53,065 nt of DNA from Clostridiales bacterium DTU073 (GTDB lineage Bacteria > Bacillota > Peptococcia > DRI-13 > DTU073), in the NCBI GenBank assembly GCA_001512665.1, contig LFSF01000029.1, forward strand, positions 33,355-86,419, in the 5' to 3' direction. Made by a program: the position numbers and the translations under genes. The notes under the pieces were generated by a model. It saw only the letters and a list, made by a program, of their open reading frames with translations, searched no databases and had not been told where the DNA came from. Each line of letters opens with the position of its first letter. The first letter of the stretch is position 1. Below are positions 10,648 through 17,999 of the stretch, piece by piece.

Positions 10648-11907
10648 ATGGAGAAAGTGGCGGTCAAAAAGATTGAATTGTTAGCACCGGCCGGTAATCT
10701 GGAAAAATTAAAGATGGCGATAATCTATGGAGCTGATGCTGTTTATTTAGGTGGTAAAGAGTATGGTTTGCGAGCTTCAGCCGGTAATTTTACTATAGAA
10801 GAAATTAGTGAAGGTGTAGAATTTGCCCATAAACACCAAGCTAAGGTATATGTAACAGTAAATATTTTTGCCCATAATCAGGATTTGATTAATTTACCTG
10901 AATATTTGCGGGAATTGGAAGATGCAGGTGTAGACGCGATAATTTTCTCTGATCCGGGTGTATGGAGAATTTCCCAGGAAATAAACACAAAAATGGAATT
11001 GCATCTTAGTACTCAAGCAAATACGACTAATTGGGCAAGTTGTTTGTTTTGGGAAGAGCTTGGCGTACAAAGAGTGGTATTAGCGAGGGAATTATCTTTA
11101 GAGGAAATCAGAAAAATTCGGAAGAAAGTAAAGTTAGAGTTAGAGATATTTGTTCATGGGGCGATGTGTATTTCCTATTCGGGGAGATGTCTATTAAGTA
11201 ATTATATGGCGGGACGGGATGCTAATATGGGCCAATGTGCTCAGCCTTGTCGTTGGAATTATACTTTGGTTGAGGAGAAACGTCCGCATCAGCAGTACCC
11301 TATTTTTGAAGATGAACGCGGGTCATATATCTTTAATTCGCAAGACCTATGTTTAATCAGACATTTGCCTGAGTTAATTAATGCCGGGGTAGACAGTTTG
11401 AAAATAGAAGGACGGATGAAGAGTATTCATTATGTTGCGACGGTGGTGCAAGCTTATCGAAAAGCACTTGATGCTTATTATGCTGATCCGGAGGGTTATG
11501 ATTTTAATGAATCATGGTATGAGGAAATTTTAAAGGTAAGCCATCGTGATTATACGACGGGCTTCCTTTTTGGGAAACCAAAGTCGGAGGCTCATAATTA
11601 TGAGACTTCTGCATATATACGCAATTATGATTTTGTAGGGCTTGTGCTTGCTTATGATGCTGTTTCCGGCATAGCGACTGTAGAACAGCGTAATAATTTT
11701 AGGGTAGGGGATCAAGTGGAGATTACCGGACCTCAGACCGATCTTTTCGTGCAACGGATTGGGGAAATGAAGGATGAAGAGGGAAAGGTAATTGAGGTAG
11801 CCCCTCATCCACAACAGATTGTCCGTTTTAAGGTTGATAGAGCGGTGAGACCTTGGGATATGGTGAGACGAGAAGTAAAAACCGTAAAAGAGGTGAGTAA
11901 GGAATGA
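10648..11907 (+). CDS. trhP: U32 family protein, tRNA hydroxyuridine synthase TrhP
   Basis: About 419 residues of the U32 'peptidase' family. TrhP-type members hydroxylate U34 of tRNAs using prephenate and an Fe-S cluster. The barrel starts at ELLAPAGNLEKLKMAI, and the cysteine set for the cluster is visible in HGAMCISYSGRCLLSNY and GQCAQPCRW; the C-terminal beta domain begins around residue 345. ATG 10648 sits 9 nt after AGGGGGG; an upstream GTG at 10612 lacks such a site. The gene follows trmR, which methylates its product. Its last codons overlap the next gene by 4 nt. Confidence 0.88.
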   Translation: MEKVAVKKIELLAPAGNLEKLKMAIIYGADAVYLGGKEYGLRASAGNFTIEEISEGVEFAHKHQAKVYVTVNIFAHNQDLINLPEYLRELEDAGVDAIIFSDPGVWRISQEINTKMELHLSTQANTTNWASCLFWEELGVQRVVLARELSLEEIRKIRKKVKLELEIFVHGAMCISYSGRCLLSNYMAGRDANMGQCAQPCRWNYTLVEEKRPHQQYPIFEDERGSYIFNSQDLCLIRHLPELINAGVDSLKIEGRMKSIHYVATVVQAYRKALDAYYADPEGYDFNESWYEEILKVSHRDYTTGFLFGKPKSEAHNYETSAYIRNYDFVGLVLAYDAVSGIATVEQRNNFRVGDQVEITGPQTDLFVQRIGEMKDEEGKVIEVAPHPQQIVRFKVDRAVRPWDMVRREVKTVKEVSKE

Positions 11908-12662
11908 AGAGTATCCATCGAAATGCCGAGCCTTTTTTCTGGGAAGGGAAAAAAGAGGTAGCTTGCCTTCTAATTCATGGGTTTACCGGGTCGCCGGCAG
12001 ATATGAAGGTTTTGGGTACATCTTTATGGAAGTGTGGTTATGGTGTTTCGGGATTGTTACTACCGGGACATGGAACTACTCCGGAAGATTTGGCCACGAA
12101 AAGTTGGACGGATTGGTTTAATGCTGTGGAGGAGGAATATCTTAAATTACAACAAAGTTATCGACTTGTTATTCCTATGGGGTTATCCATGGGAGGTGTA
12201 CTTGCTATGCATTTGGCGGCTCAGCATCAGGTTCGAGGGTTTGTTTCTTTAAGTGCCCCCATTTTTTTGCTTGATGAGAGGGTCTATAAAATAGACGAAT
12301 ATGAGTTTGAATATTATGTGAAGGAACGTACTCCGGAAGCTGAAGCACACATCCTGGCGGAAGGACGTTTTTCCTATGATGCTATACCATTAAAAGCACT
12401 TAGCTCGTTACTCGAGTTAATTGACTTGGTTAAGGAGGAATTAGGCGAGATTAAAGCCTCAGCTTTAATCCTTCAATCCCAAGATGACACTTTGGTCAAT
12501 CCTCAGAGTGCGGAATATATCTATGATCATCTTGGTAGTAAAGAAAAGGAGCTTATTTGGTTGGAAAAATCCGGACATGTGATTACTTTAGGGGTAGAGC
12601 GACAGTTGGTATTTGAGAGAATTGAGCAATTTTTGCAAAGGGGTTTGGAAAATGCAGTTTAA
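11904..12662 (+). CDS. Alpha/beta hydrolase (carboxylesterase Est30-like)
   Basis: Cytoplasmic serine hydrolase of 252 residues. The nucleophile elbow GLSMGG has Ser95, the acid is in QSQDDTLV (about residue 194) and the histidine in KSGHVITL (about 224); the oxyanion strand is LLIHGFTGSP. The small cap domain resembles carboxylesterase Est30/monoacylglycerol lipase. Substrate unknown; short-chain esters are the typical activity. Start overlaps the TrhP stop (ATGA) and its own end overlaps the following gene, so it is part of this operon. Confidence 0.88.
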   Translation: MKSIHRNAEPFFWEGKKEVACLLIHGFTGSPADMKVLGTSLWKCGYGVSGLLLPGHGTTPEDLATKSWTDWFNAVEEEYLKLQQSYRLVIPMGLSMGGVLAMHLAAQHQVRGFVSLSAPIFLLDERVYKIDEYEFEYYVKERTPEAEAHILAEGRFSYDAIPLKALSSLLELIDLVKEELGEIKASALILQSQDDTLVNPQSAEYIYDHLGSKEKELIWLEKSGHVITLGVERQLVFERIEQFLQRGLENAV

Positions 12663-13059
12663 ATATGATCATCAATGTTTTGGTTGTGGAGAACAGAATC
12701 CGGCCGGTTTGAAACTGAAATTTGTACAAGAGGGCGAGATCATTAGTACAACTTTTGTTCCACCGGAAATTTATCAAGGTTATCCCGGCATTCTTCATGG
12801 TGGGATTACCAGTACTGTATTTGATGATACGATGTCTCAGTGTGTGGCAGCATTAGGGAAATTCGGATTTACCAGTCGTTTAGAGGTGCGTTTCAGAAAA
12901 AAGATTCCTGTGTTAAGACCGGTTAGGTTTGAGGCTTGGATTGTCAAGCAAAAAGGACCGATCGTGGATATAGAGTCCAGAGCTATACTAGAGGACGGAG
13001 AATTGGCAGCAGAAGCAAAGGCCAGATTTATGCTGACCAAGGAAGAAACAGAATCTTAA
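12652..13059 (+). CDS. Hotdog-fold thioesterase (PaaI family)
   Basis: 135-residue protein with a single hotdog domain (about 40-125). The central helix HGGITSTVFDDTMSQC carries the HGG and acidic residue used by PaaI-type acyl-CoA thioesterases, and the strand FTSRLEVRFRKKIPVLRPV is typical. The N-terminal CFGCGEQNPAGLKLKF is the usual opening of this subgroup. ATG 12652 lies 11 nt inside the preceding gene after AAAGGGG; a GTG/TTG further upstream is unlikely. Substrate not predictable. Confidence 0.88.
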   Translation: MQFKYDHQCFGCGEQNPAGLKLKFVQEGEIISTTFVPPEIYQGYPGILHGGITSTVFDDTMSQCVAALGKFGFTSRLEVRFRKKIPVLRPVRFEAWIVKQKGPIVDIESRAILEDGELAAEAKARFMLTKEETES

Positions 13060-13084
13060 AGCTAGGACTTATTTAGTTATCAAA

Positions 13085-13125
13085 AACGGAGTACCCCGAA
13101 GTTTTGCATTTCGGAGTACTCCGTT
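13085..13125 (+). terminator. Terminator hairpin after the thioesterase gene
   Basis: AACGGAGTAC (13085-13094) pairs with GTACTCCGTT (13116-13125), extended inside by CCGAA/TTCGG with one mismatch. The plus strand lacks a clean T-run (CTATAT), whereas the minus strand ends in TTTTTG, so it may work in both directions between convergent genes. Confidence 0.7.
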
Positions 13126-13147
13126 CTATATCTATTACGATAAATTT

Positions 13148-13322
13148 TTAGTCGTCTTCACATTCGGCATTATCGTTAATGATAATTACTGTGGAAGCGA
13201 TAATTTTAAATTTAATGAATTTGGGGCAGCAAGGATTTTATAAAATATGATAGTAAATCTGCTAAAATTGTTAAATCTGCATCTTCTACATAGGCTTCGT
13301 TTGTTTTGTTTATCTTGGCCAT
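13148..13322 (-). pseudogene. Small Cys-rich protein gene with a frameshift
   Basis: Minus-strand ATG at 13322 with a good GGAAAGGAAG site 7 nt upstream. The first frame gives 36 residues (MAKINKTNEAYVEDADLT..., stop at 13212). Removing one A from the AAAA run at plus 13236-13239 joins it to a second open frame reading NPCCPKFIKFKIIASTV and ending DNAECEDD at 13148, giving a coherent protein of about 59 residues. I do not recognise the family. The break may be real decay, a +1 programmed shift, or a homopolymer sequencing error. It is the main content of the 365-nt gap between 13060 and 13424. Confidence 0.45.
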
Positions 13323-13424
13323 GTTAATCTTCCTTTCCATAAGTTCATATTAAAAATTAAAAGCTTGGATAATTTATAATATTGCATGTACCGTGAAAGT
13401 GTTACTGAGGATGTCTAGAATCTT

Positions 13425-13979
13425 CTATCTTGTGGCGAAACATTGCGGGAATTGTCTTACAATGCCTTGTGTTAATAGATCGGCCATATGGAGTAGATGT
13501 AATTCGCCTATGTCGTAGAAATGTATATCTGATGCATAATCTTTATTTAGTCTGGCCACAGCTTGTGCCTTGACCTGGTCTAAGTGGATGCGCCACATAT
13601 TGCTCATAACTTCCCTTGACCAAAAAGAATTAATACGGGAGAGAAAAGTGGCAATTTGTTCACCATTGGCGTACCATTTCCTCTCGATATCTGCTGCTGC
13701 AGTTGTATCACCGGTTTTGGATGCCTTAACAAGTTGTGCTGCTAGTACTAAATGATCTGTCAATAAATTTTTCAAGCACTCGGCGATTTGATTTCCATAA
13801 TAACACTGAAAAACGGCCGCTATATCTCCGGGATTGCGCAGTAGTCTTTGTGTAGTAAGTTCTTCATCGGCTAGGCCTTCGGCTATGCTGATGATTGTCA
13901 TTCTTGTCCAAGCGGCGTGCTGTTCCCAGAGCATGCGCATCAGGTTATTTAAATAAAGAAAGCTTGTTTGTTGAGCCAT
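13425..13979 (-). CDS. Conserved all-helical protein of unknown function
   Basis: 184 residues, predicted almost entirely helical, without signal peptide or membrane segment. Conserved-looking features: MLWEQHAAWTRMTIISIA at the N-terminus, QRLLRNPGDIAAVFQCYYG, KWYANGEQIATFLSRIN and a C-terminal DLLTQGIVRQFPQCF. I recall similar proteins widely in Clostridia and Bacilli, sometimes mislabelled as acetylglutamate kinase or glycosyltransferase; nothing here resembles either enzyme. The histidine/tryptophan-rich helices allow a DinB- or hemerythrin-like bundle, but that is inference. AAGGAAGTG precedes the ATG. Confidence 0.78.
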   Translation of the reverse strand: MAQQTSFLYLNNLMRMLWEQHAAWTRMTIISIAEGLADEELTTQRLLRNPGDIAAVFQCYYGNQIAECLKNLLTDHLVLAAQLVKASKTGDTTAAADIERKWYANGEQIATFLSRINSFWSREVMSNMWRIHLDQVKAQAVARLNKDYASDIHFYDIGELHLLHMADLLTQGIVRQFPQCFATR

Positions 13980-14066
13980 CTAATTTTCACTTCCTTAACT
14001 TGCAGAAATATATTATTAATATATGATAGCTTGACTAGATCAGTTACAGTATGTCTTTAAAAGCAA

Positions 14067-14105
14067 ATAAAAAGAGTGTCTGGAAGGATAACTTCCAGAC
14101 ACTCT
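14067..14105 (-). terminator. Terminator of the cold-shock gene
   Basis: Perfect 14-bp stem AGAGTGTCTGGAAG / CTTCCAGACACTCT (14073-14086 with 14092-14105), 5-nt loop, followed on the minus strand by TTTTTATTTG. Confidence 0.9.
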
Positions 14106-14122
14106 CTTAGTTTTAGGTTTAA

Positions 14123-14320
14123 TTATTTGCGTACAACATTTTCGGCTTGTGGACCACGACTGCCTTGAACTACGTCAAAGGTTACTTCTTGACCTTCTTC
14201 AAGAGTTTTAAAGCCTTCAGACTGGATAGCGGAAAAATGAACGAAAACATCTCCGCCTTCATCTGACTCAATGAAACCAAAACCTTTTTCTGCATTAAAC
14301 CATTTTACTTTACCTTGCAT
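14123..14320 (-). CDS. Cold-shock protein, CspA family
   Basis: 65-residue single cold-shock domain that binds single-stranded RNA/DNA. RNP-1 is KGFGFIE and RNP-2 is VFVHFSAI; the start [15 protein letters not shown] and end GPQAENV are standard. Transcribed alone on the minus strand from a sigma-A promoter about 115 nt upstream, with a structured leader as is typical for cold-shock genes, and followed by a strong terminator. AAAGGAGG precedes the ATG. Which Csp paralogue (CspB/C/D-like) is not decidable. Confidence 0.97.
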   Translation of the reverse strand: MQGKVKWFNAEKGFGFIESDEGGDVFVHFSAIQSEGFKTLEEGQEVTFDVVQGSRGPQAENVVRK

Positions 14321-14372
14321 TTTAAAACCTCCTTTACTTATAGACTGATCAAAAAGTTAATTTCGAATACCC

Positions 14373-14472
14373 TTTGACCAATCTTTTTATAAATAAGAGG
14401 TCAAATCAGGTTTTTCTTTGCAACTCTTTAACACGTGCTCTTTATGTTAGCATAGTTTTATGGTAATGTAAA
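14373..14472 (-). promoter_or_regulatory. Promoter and structured leader of the cold-shock gene
   Basis: On the minus strand TTTACA (plus 14467-14472) and TAACAT (14444-14449) are 17 nt apart. The ~115-nt leader holds an inverted repeat TTTGACC / GGTCAAA (14399-14405 with 14373-14379), with TCTT/AAGA inside, before the AAAGGAGG site. Confidence 0.65.
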
Positions 14473-14520
14473 GATATAGTAAAGTTAAAGCTCTAGAATT
14501 TTAGGGGAGGGTGTACATAG

Positions 14521-15105
14521 ATGGCGGTTGGAACAAGAAGAAAATTACTGTGTACATATTTGTTAATCTCTTTTTTGACTGTCCTAATTTTTGAAATCTT
14601 TATAATAGGAAATATTCATCAGTATTATTTAAATAGTGTTAGCAGTGCTTTGAAAAATAAGGCAGCACTTGCCGGTAGATTTTATAACAATTTTTTAGAT
14701 TTTGGTGATATTTATAGTAATTCCAAACAAATAATAGATTTATTTGCTGAAAGATCTTATCAGCTGCAAATAACCGATAAGAATGGAAACGTAATCGCTG
14801 ATTCTTTAGGAATAAAGGAAAAGAAGAATTTAGATTATGAAGATGTTAAGATAGCTCTTACCGGCAAAAACAGTGAATATAAAGGACGCCAAGCTGATTC
14901 CGGAGAAAAAATATATGCTTATACGGTGCCTTTAACCAGTAATGGTATGATTGTAGGAGCCATGCGCTTTACTACCTCACTAGAACAGACTTATCAGGTT
15001 ATCTATAAGCTAATATTACAGTTGCTTGTTTTTGGTTTGATTCTGGTGGCAACAATTTTTATCATTAGTGTGTTCATAACATCTAAGTTAATGAAGGAGT
15101 GTTAA
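14521..15105 (+). CDS. Membrane sensor stub resembling a histidine kinase N-terminus
   Basis: 194 residues: membrane helix (about 8-30), an extracytoplasmic Cache/PAS-like sensor (about 35-155, with YQLQITDKNGNVIADSLG and YAYTVPLTSNGMIVGAMR) and a second helix (about 163-188), then a stop two codons after ITSKLM. In related sensor kinases this point is followed by HAMP, HisKA and HATPase domains, none of which occur here. GGGGAGGG precedes the ATG. It is either a truncated kinase gene or a kinase-free membrane sensor; the intact frame and coupling to the next gene fit either. Confidence 0.75.
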   Translation: MAVGTRRKLLCTYLLISFLTVLIFEIFIIGNIHQYYLNSVSSALKNKAALAGRFYNNFLDFGDIYSNSKQIIDLFAERSYQLQITDKNGNVIADSLGIKEKKNLDYEDVKIALTGKNSEYKGRQADSGEKIYAYTVPLTSNGMIVGAMRFTTSLEQTYQVIYKLILQLLVFGLILVATIFIISVFITSKLMKEC

Positions 15106-15107
15106 AG

Positions 15108-16085
15108 GTGCGCAAAGGGTTAGTTGGTATTTTAGTAATTGTGAGTATTGTTTTCATGTTTTCTTTAATTGCTTGTAATGTTACTGATCCTATACAAACA
15201 ATGAAGACTCCGGCAGTAATAGAGAAGGTGGAGGTAGACAATTCTGAGCTTGGGGTACTTTCACAGCTGAAAGAAATTCTGCCTGCAGAGATTGAATTAT
15301 TAAAACTAACAAATTTAACAGAGCAAAAAAGGGATTGGCTAGAAATCGACTTAACCGGGGACGGACAAGCAGAACTTTTATTGGGTTATCGTGATAATGA
15401 TGAAAAGATAGGAGTTATTATTTTGCAGAAAGACGAGCCAAGTTATAAAAAGCTTTATATGAAAACTTTTGATAATTATGACTATCAATTGAGTTTTGAC
15501 AAGGTTATGGATATAAAAACTGCTCAACTTATTAATAACAAGTTATCTCAGGTTGTGGTAAGCTATAATTTTTATGCCTCAGATTACAATTCTTTATCTA
15601 CCCATATCTTAGGTTATGATCCGAAGGAAAAAGTAATTAAAAATTATTTTAGTTTACAAGATCTTCCTCAAGCAAATATGAAAGTTCAGTCAGATCGGAT
15701 TATCATTAGCGCAATGGGGATTTCTAAAGAGTATAAATGGAGTGGCAGTAAGTTTATTGGTAAACAGATTTACGAGATTCCGGAAGTCAACAAAAACGAT
15801 GTGGTTATACACTACGCCATGAGTAAAAAGGGACCTTTAACAGTAAGTAAGGAAGCTGTTGAATTAAATGTGGGGCAACGGTTGCTATTGATTCGTGATG
15901 ATCAATTAGATTTAGCAGAGAGGATTATGCAGGGCGGCGATGACCCCTCCTTTGTGGATATACTTGATTTTACTGCCGAGAAAGTCTATACAGCTCAAAA
16001 ACCAGGGATAGTACATTTAACTATTGTCCCAAATGGTGGCTATGATTGGGATAATGCTAAAGAGATAACAGTAACGGTAAAATAA
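15108..16085 (+). CDS. Lipoprotein with FG-GAP/VCBS-like segment
   Basis: About 325 residues with a lipoprotein signal (hydrophobic stretch then FSLIAC, the cysteine being the likely lipidation site). The region EIDLTGDGQAELLLGYRD looks like the calcium-type DxTGDGxAE loop of FG-GAP/VCBS repeats; the C-terminal part (about 225-325) contains an Ig-like or inhibitor-like beta module (LTVSKEAVELNVGQRLLL ... PGIVHLTIVPNGGYDW). GTG 15108 lies 8 nt after AAGGAG and starts 3 nt past the preceding stop, suggesting coupled translation with the sensor stub. Function unknown. Confidence 0.78.
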   Translation: MRKGLVGILVIVSIVFMFSLIACNVTDPIQTMKTPAVIEKVEVDNSELGVLSQLKEILPAEIELLKLTNLTEQKRDWLEIDLTGDGQAELLLGYRDNDEKIGVIILQKDEPSYKKLYMKTFDNYDYQLSFDKVMDIKTAQLINNKLSQVVVSYNFYASDYNSLSTHILGYDPKEKVIKNYFSLQDLPQANMKVQSDRIIISAMGISKEYKWSGSKFIGKQIYEIPEVNKNDVVIHYAMSKKGPLTVSKEAVELNVGQRLLLIRDDQLDLAERIMQGGDDPSFVDILDFTAEKVYTAQKPGIVHLTIVPNGGYDWDNAKEITVTVK

Positions 16086-16104
16086 ATTTATGTGATTAGA
16101 AAGA

Positions 16105-16142
16105 AATCCTCCTGGCAAGGCTAAGGTCGGGGGGGGTTTTTT
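16105..16142 (+). terminator. Terminator hairpin containing the PBP ribosome binding site
   Basis: AATCCTCC (16105-16112) can pair, with G-T wobbles, with the run of eight G (16129-16136) plus TT; six T follow (16137-16142) and the next gene's ATG is directly after. The G run is also the only ribosome binding site of that gene. Confidence 0.6.
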
Positions 16143-17879
16143 ATGCGTAAGCGGATTATTATAATCATGTTTACTTTTATGGTTTTATTTTTTATAGTCG
16201 CCGGTAGGGCTTTTTATCTACAGGTTTATAATGGTCCTTATTCGGGTCGGGAGTTAGCCCAAAAATCTTTGAACTATCGAAGTCAGTATCTTTCTGCCGA
16301 AGAATATTATCGTGGTGAAATATTAGACAGAAATTTGCTTTCTTTAACCGATAGCGGGATTAGACCTACATTGGTTGCTTTTCCGGGAGGGATAAAAAAC
16401 CTAGAAGTGACCGGTAAAAAATTAGAAGAAGTACTGGGAATCCCGGTCGATGAATTTAAGAAAAAAATTCGTCGCAGTCAGGAACACTATGGTTATCGTA
16501 CCCCTTTAATTTTAAAAGTTAATTTAACTGCCGAGGAAGTGCAAAAGTATCAAGACCATAAGATTGCCGGAGTTGCGATTATCCCGGTAAAAACAAGATA
16601 TGGCCCAAATTCTGTAGCTAAACATGTGATTGGCTATTTAAATAGTATAGATTCTCAGCAGTGGAAGGAATTGGTTCGGTCTAAGAAAACTGTAGACACA
16701 AACAGCTTTTTAGCTACTGCGTATCATTTAACAGATAGGATTGGCGTGGCAGGGTTAGAAGGTAAATATGAAGAGGTTTTAAGGGGTTCACAGCCTGAAA
16801 ATAAGATTGTCGGTTTTCAGGATGCCAATGGTAAACTGTTGGAAGGATTAGGGTATAAAATAATCAACCAGGAAGCTGATTTATGGCGAAATCATTTAGT
16901 TTTGACTTTAGACAGACGCTTTCAGGAAATTGTTGAAGAAGAAATTGACCGTGAAATTAAGCGAGGAGCTGTTGTCGTAATTGATATTCCCAGTGGAGAT
17001 GTTCTGGCTTTAGCCAGTAGACCGGATTTTAACCAAAATAAAGTAGAGCAATATCTTTCTGGGATTGATGAACTGCTTGATCGTACAGACAGGGTTGCTT
17101 TTTATCCCGGTTCTGTTTTTAAAATGGTAGTTGCGGCGGGTGTGTTAGAAAAGAAGTTGGTTTCTCCAGAAGAAAAATTCACCTGTACCGGTAAATATAC
17201 TTTCCCTGATCAAACGGAAATAACTTGCTTACGAGAACACGGAGAAATCACCCTTAAGGAAGCTATTGTTAAGTCTTGTAATAGCACTTTTATTCATTTA
17301 GGGTTACGTTTGGGAAATGCAGGATTTATTGAGTATGCTCAAAAACTAGGCTTTAATGTAAAGATAAACAATCAATCGCCCCCGGCTTTGTTAGGGAATG
17401 CCTCGATTGGACAGCAAGGGGTTTTAGTGAGCCCTTTGCAAATTGCTAATTTATATGCGACAATTGGACGGAAAGGTTTTTATTCTCCTTGGCGAATTGT
17501 GTCGCAAATCCGTAATTATCAAGGAGATGTGATTCAGGAATTTCCCGTTAAAAGACCTGAACAAATCTTAAAAGCTGAAACTTGTGCATTTTTAATAAAA
17601 GCTTTAGCCGAAGTTACTCGAGAAGGGACCGGTCAACAGGCTTGGTTGGAAGGGCATGGTACGGCAGGAAAAACAGGGACGGCTCAAGTTAATGAAGCGG
17701 GTAAGGTTATTGCTTGGTTTGCGGGGGTTTCTCCATTGGAAAATCCTCGTTTAGCTATTGTTGTTATGGTAGAAGAAAAAAAACAAGGTTCTTCGGTTGG
17801 ACTTAGTGGGGGAAATGCAGCAGCTCCAGTATATAGAAAAATAGCGGATAGAATATTAAATAGTTATTTAATTAATTAA
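16143..17879 (+). CDS. Class B penicillin-binding protein (transpeptidase)
   Basis: Monofunctional peptidoglycan D,D-transpeptidase, 578 residues, anchored by one N-terminal membrane helix (about 4-24). A dimerisation/pedestal domain (about 50-240) precedes the transpeptidase domain with S324-xx-K327 (PGSVFKMV), S378-C-N380 and K510-T-G512 (AGKTGTAQ), all catalytic motifs intact. No PASTA repeats, so it is not SpoVD/PBP2x-like in tail; it resembles PbpA/MrdA-type elongation or sporulation PBPs. ATG is 6 nt after a G8 run that is part of a terminator-like hairpin. Confidence 0.93.
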   Translation: MRKRIIIIMFTFMVLFFIVAGRAFYLQVYNGPYSGRELAQKSLNYRSQYLSAEEYYRGEILDRNLLSLTDSGIRPTLVAFPGGIKNLEVTGKKLEEVLGIPVDEFKKKIRRSQEHYGYRTPLILKVNLTAEEVQKYQDHKIAGVAIIPVKTRYGPNSVAKHVIGYLNSIDSQQWKELVRSKKTVDTNSFLATAYHLTDRIGVAGLEGKYEEVLRGSQPENKIVGFQDANGKLLEGLGYKIINQEADLWRNHLVLTLDRRFQEIVEEEIDREIKRGAVVVIDIPSGDVLALASRPDFNQNKVEQYLSGIDELLDRTDRVAFYPGSVFKMVVAAGVLEKKLVSPEEKFTCTGKYTFPDQTEITCLREHGEITLKEAIVKSCNSTFIHLGLRLGNAGFIEYAQKLGFNVKINNQSPPALLGNASIGQQGVLVSPLQIANLYATIGRKGFYSPWRIVSQIRNYQGDVIQEFPVKRPEQILKAETCAFLIKALAEVTREGTGQQAWLEGHGTAGKTGTAQVNEAGKVIAWFAGVSPLENPRLAIVVMVEEKKQGSSVGLSGGNAAAPVYRKIADRILNSYLIN

Positions 17880-17907
17880 ATTATTGGTGTAGAATGGAAG
17901 ATGTTGA

Positions 17908-17936
17908 TTGAAAATAGCTTCAATAGTAGTTATAAT
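17908..17936 (+). promoter_or_regulatory. Sigma-A promoter of the rnf operon
   Basis: TTGAAA (17908-17913) and TATAAT (17931-17936) with a 17-nt spacer, about 64 nt before rnfC. It is the only good promoter seen before the six rnf genes. Confidence 0.75.
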
Positions 17937-17954
17937 ATGAACATATAACTACTA
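17924..17954 (+). promoter_or_regulatory. Inverted repeat over the rnf -10 box (candidate operator)
   Basis: TAGTAGTTATA (17924-17934) and TATAACTACTA (17944-17954) are a perfect 11-bp inverted repeat with 9 nt between, spanning the -10 box and start site. It does not match the Rex site TTGTTAA-N4-TTAACAA. Repressor binding is inferred from position only. Confidence 0.55.
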
Positions 17955-17999
17955 TATAATCAATTACCACACTATTATTAATATTAGGAGTGAAGGAGA

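Noticed and set aside
17914-17960. Rex binding site at the rnf promoter
   Set aside because: The inverted repeat does not match TTGTTAA-N4-TTAACAA in sequence or spacing.
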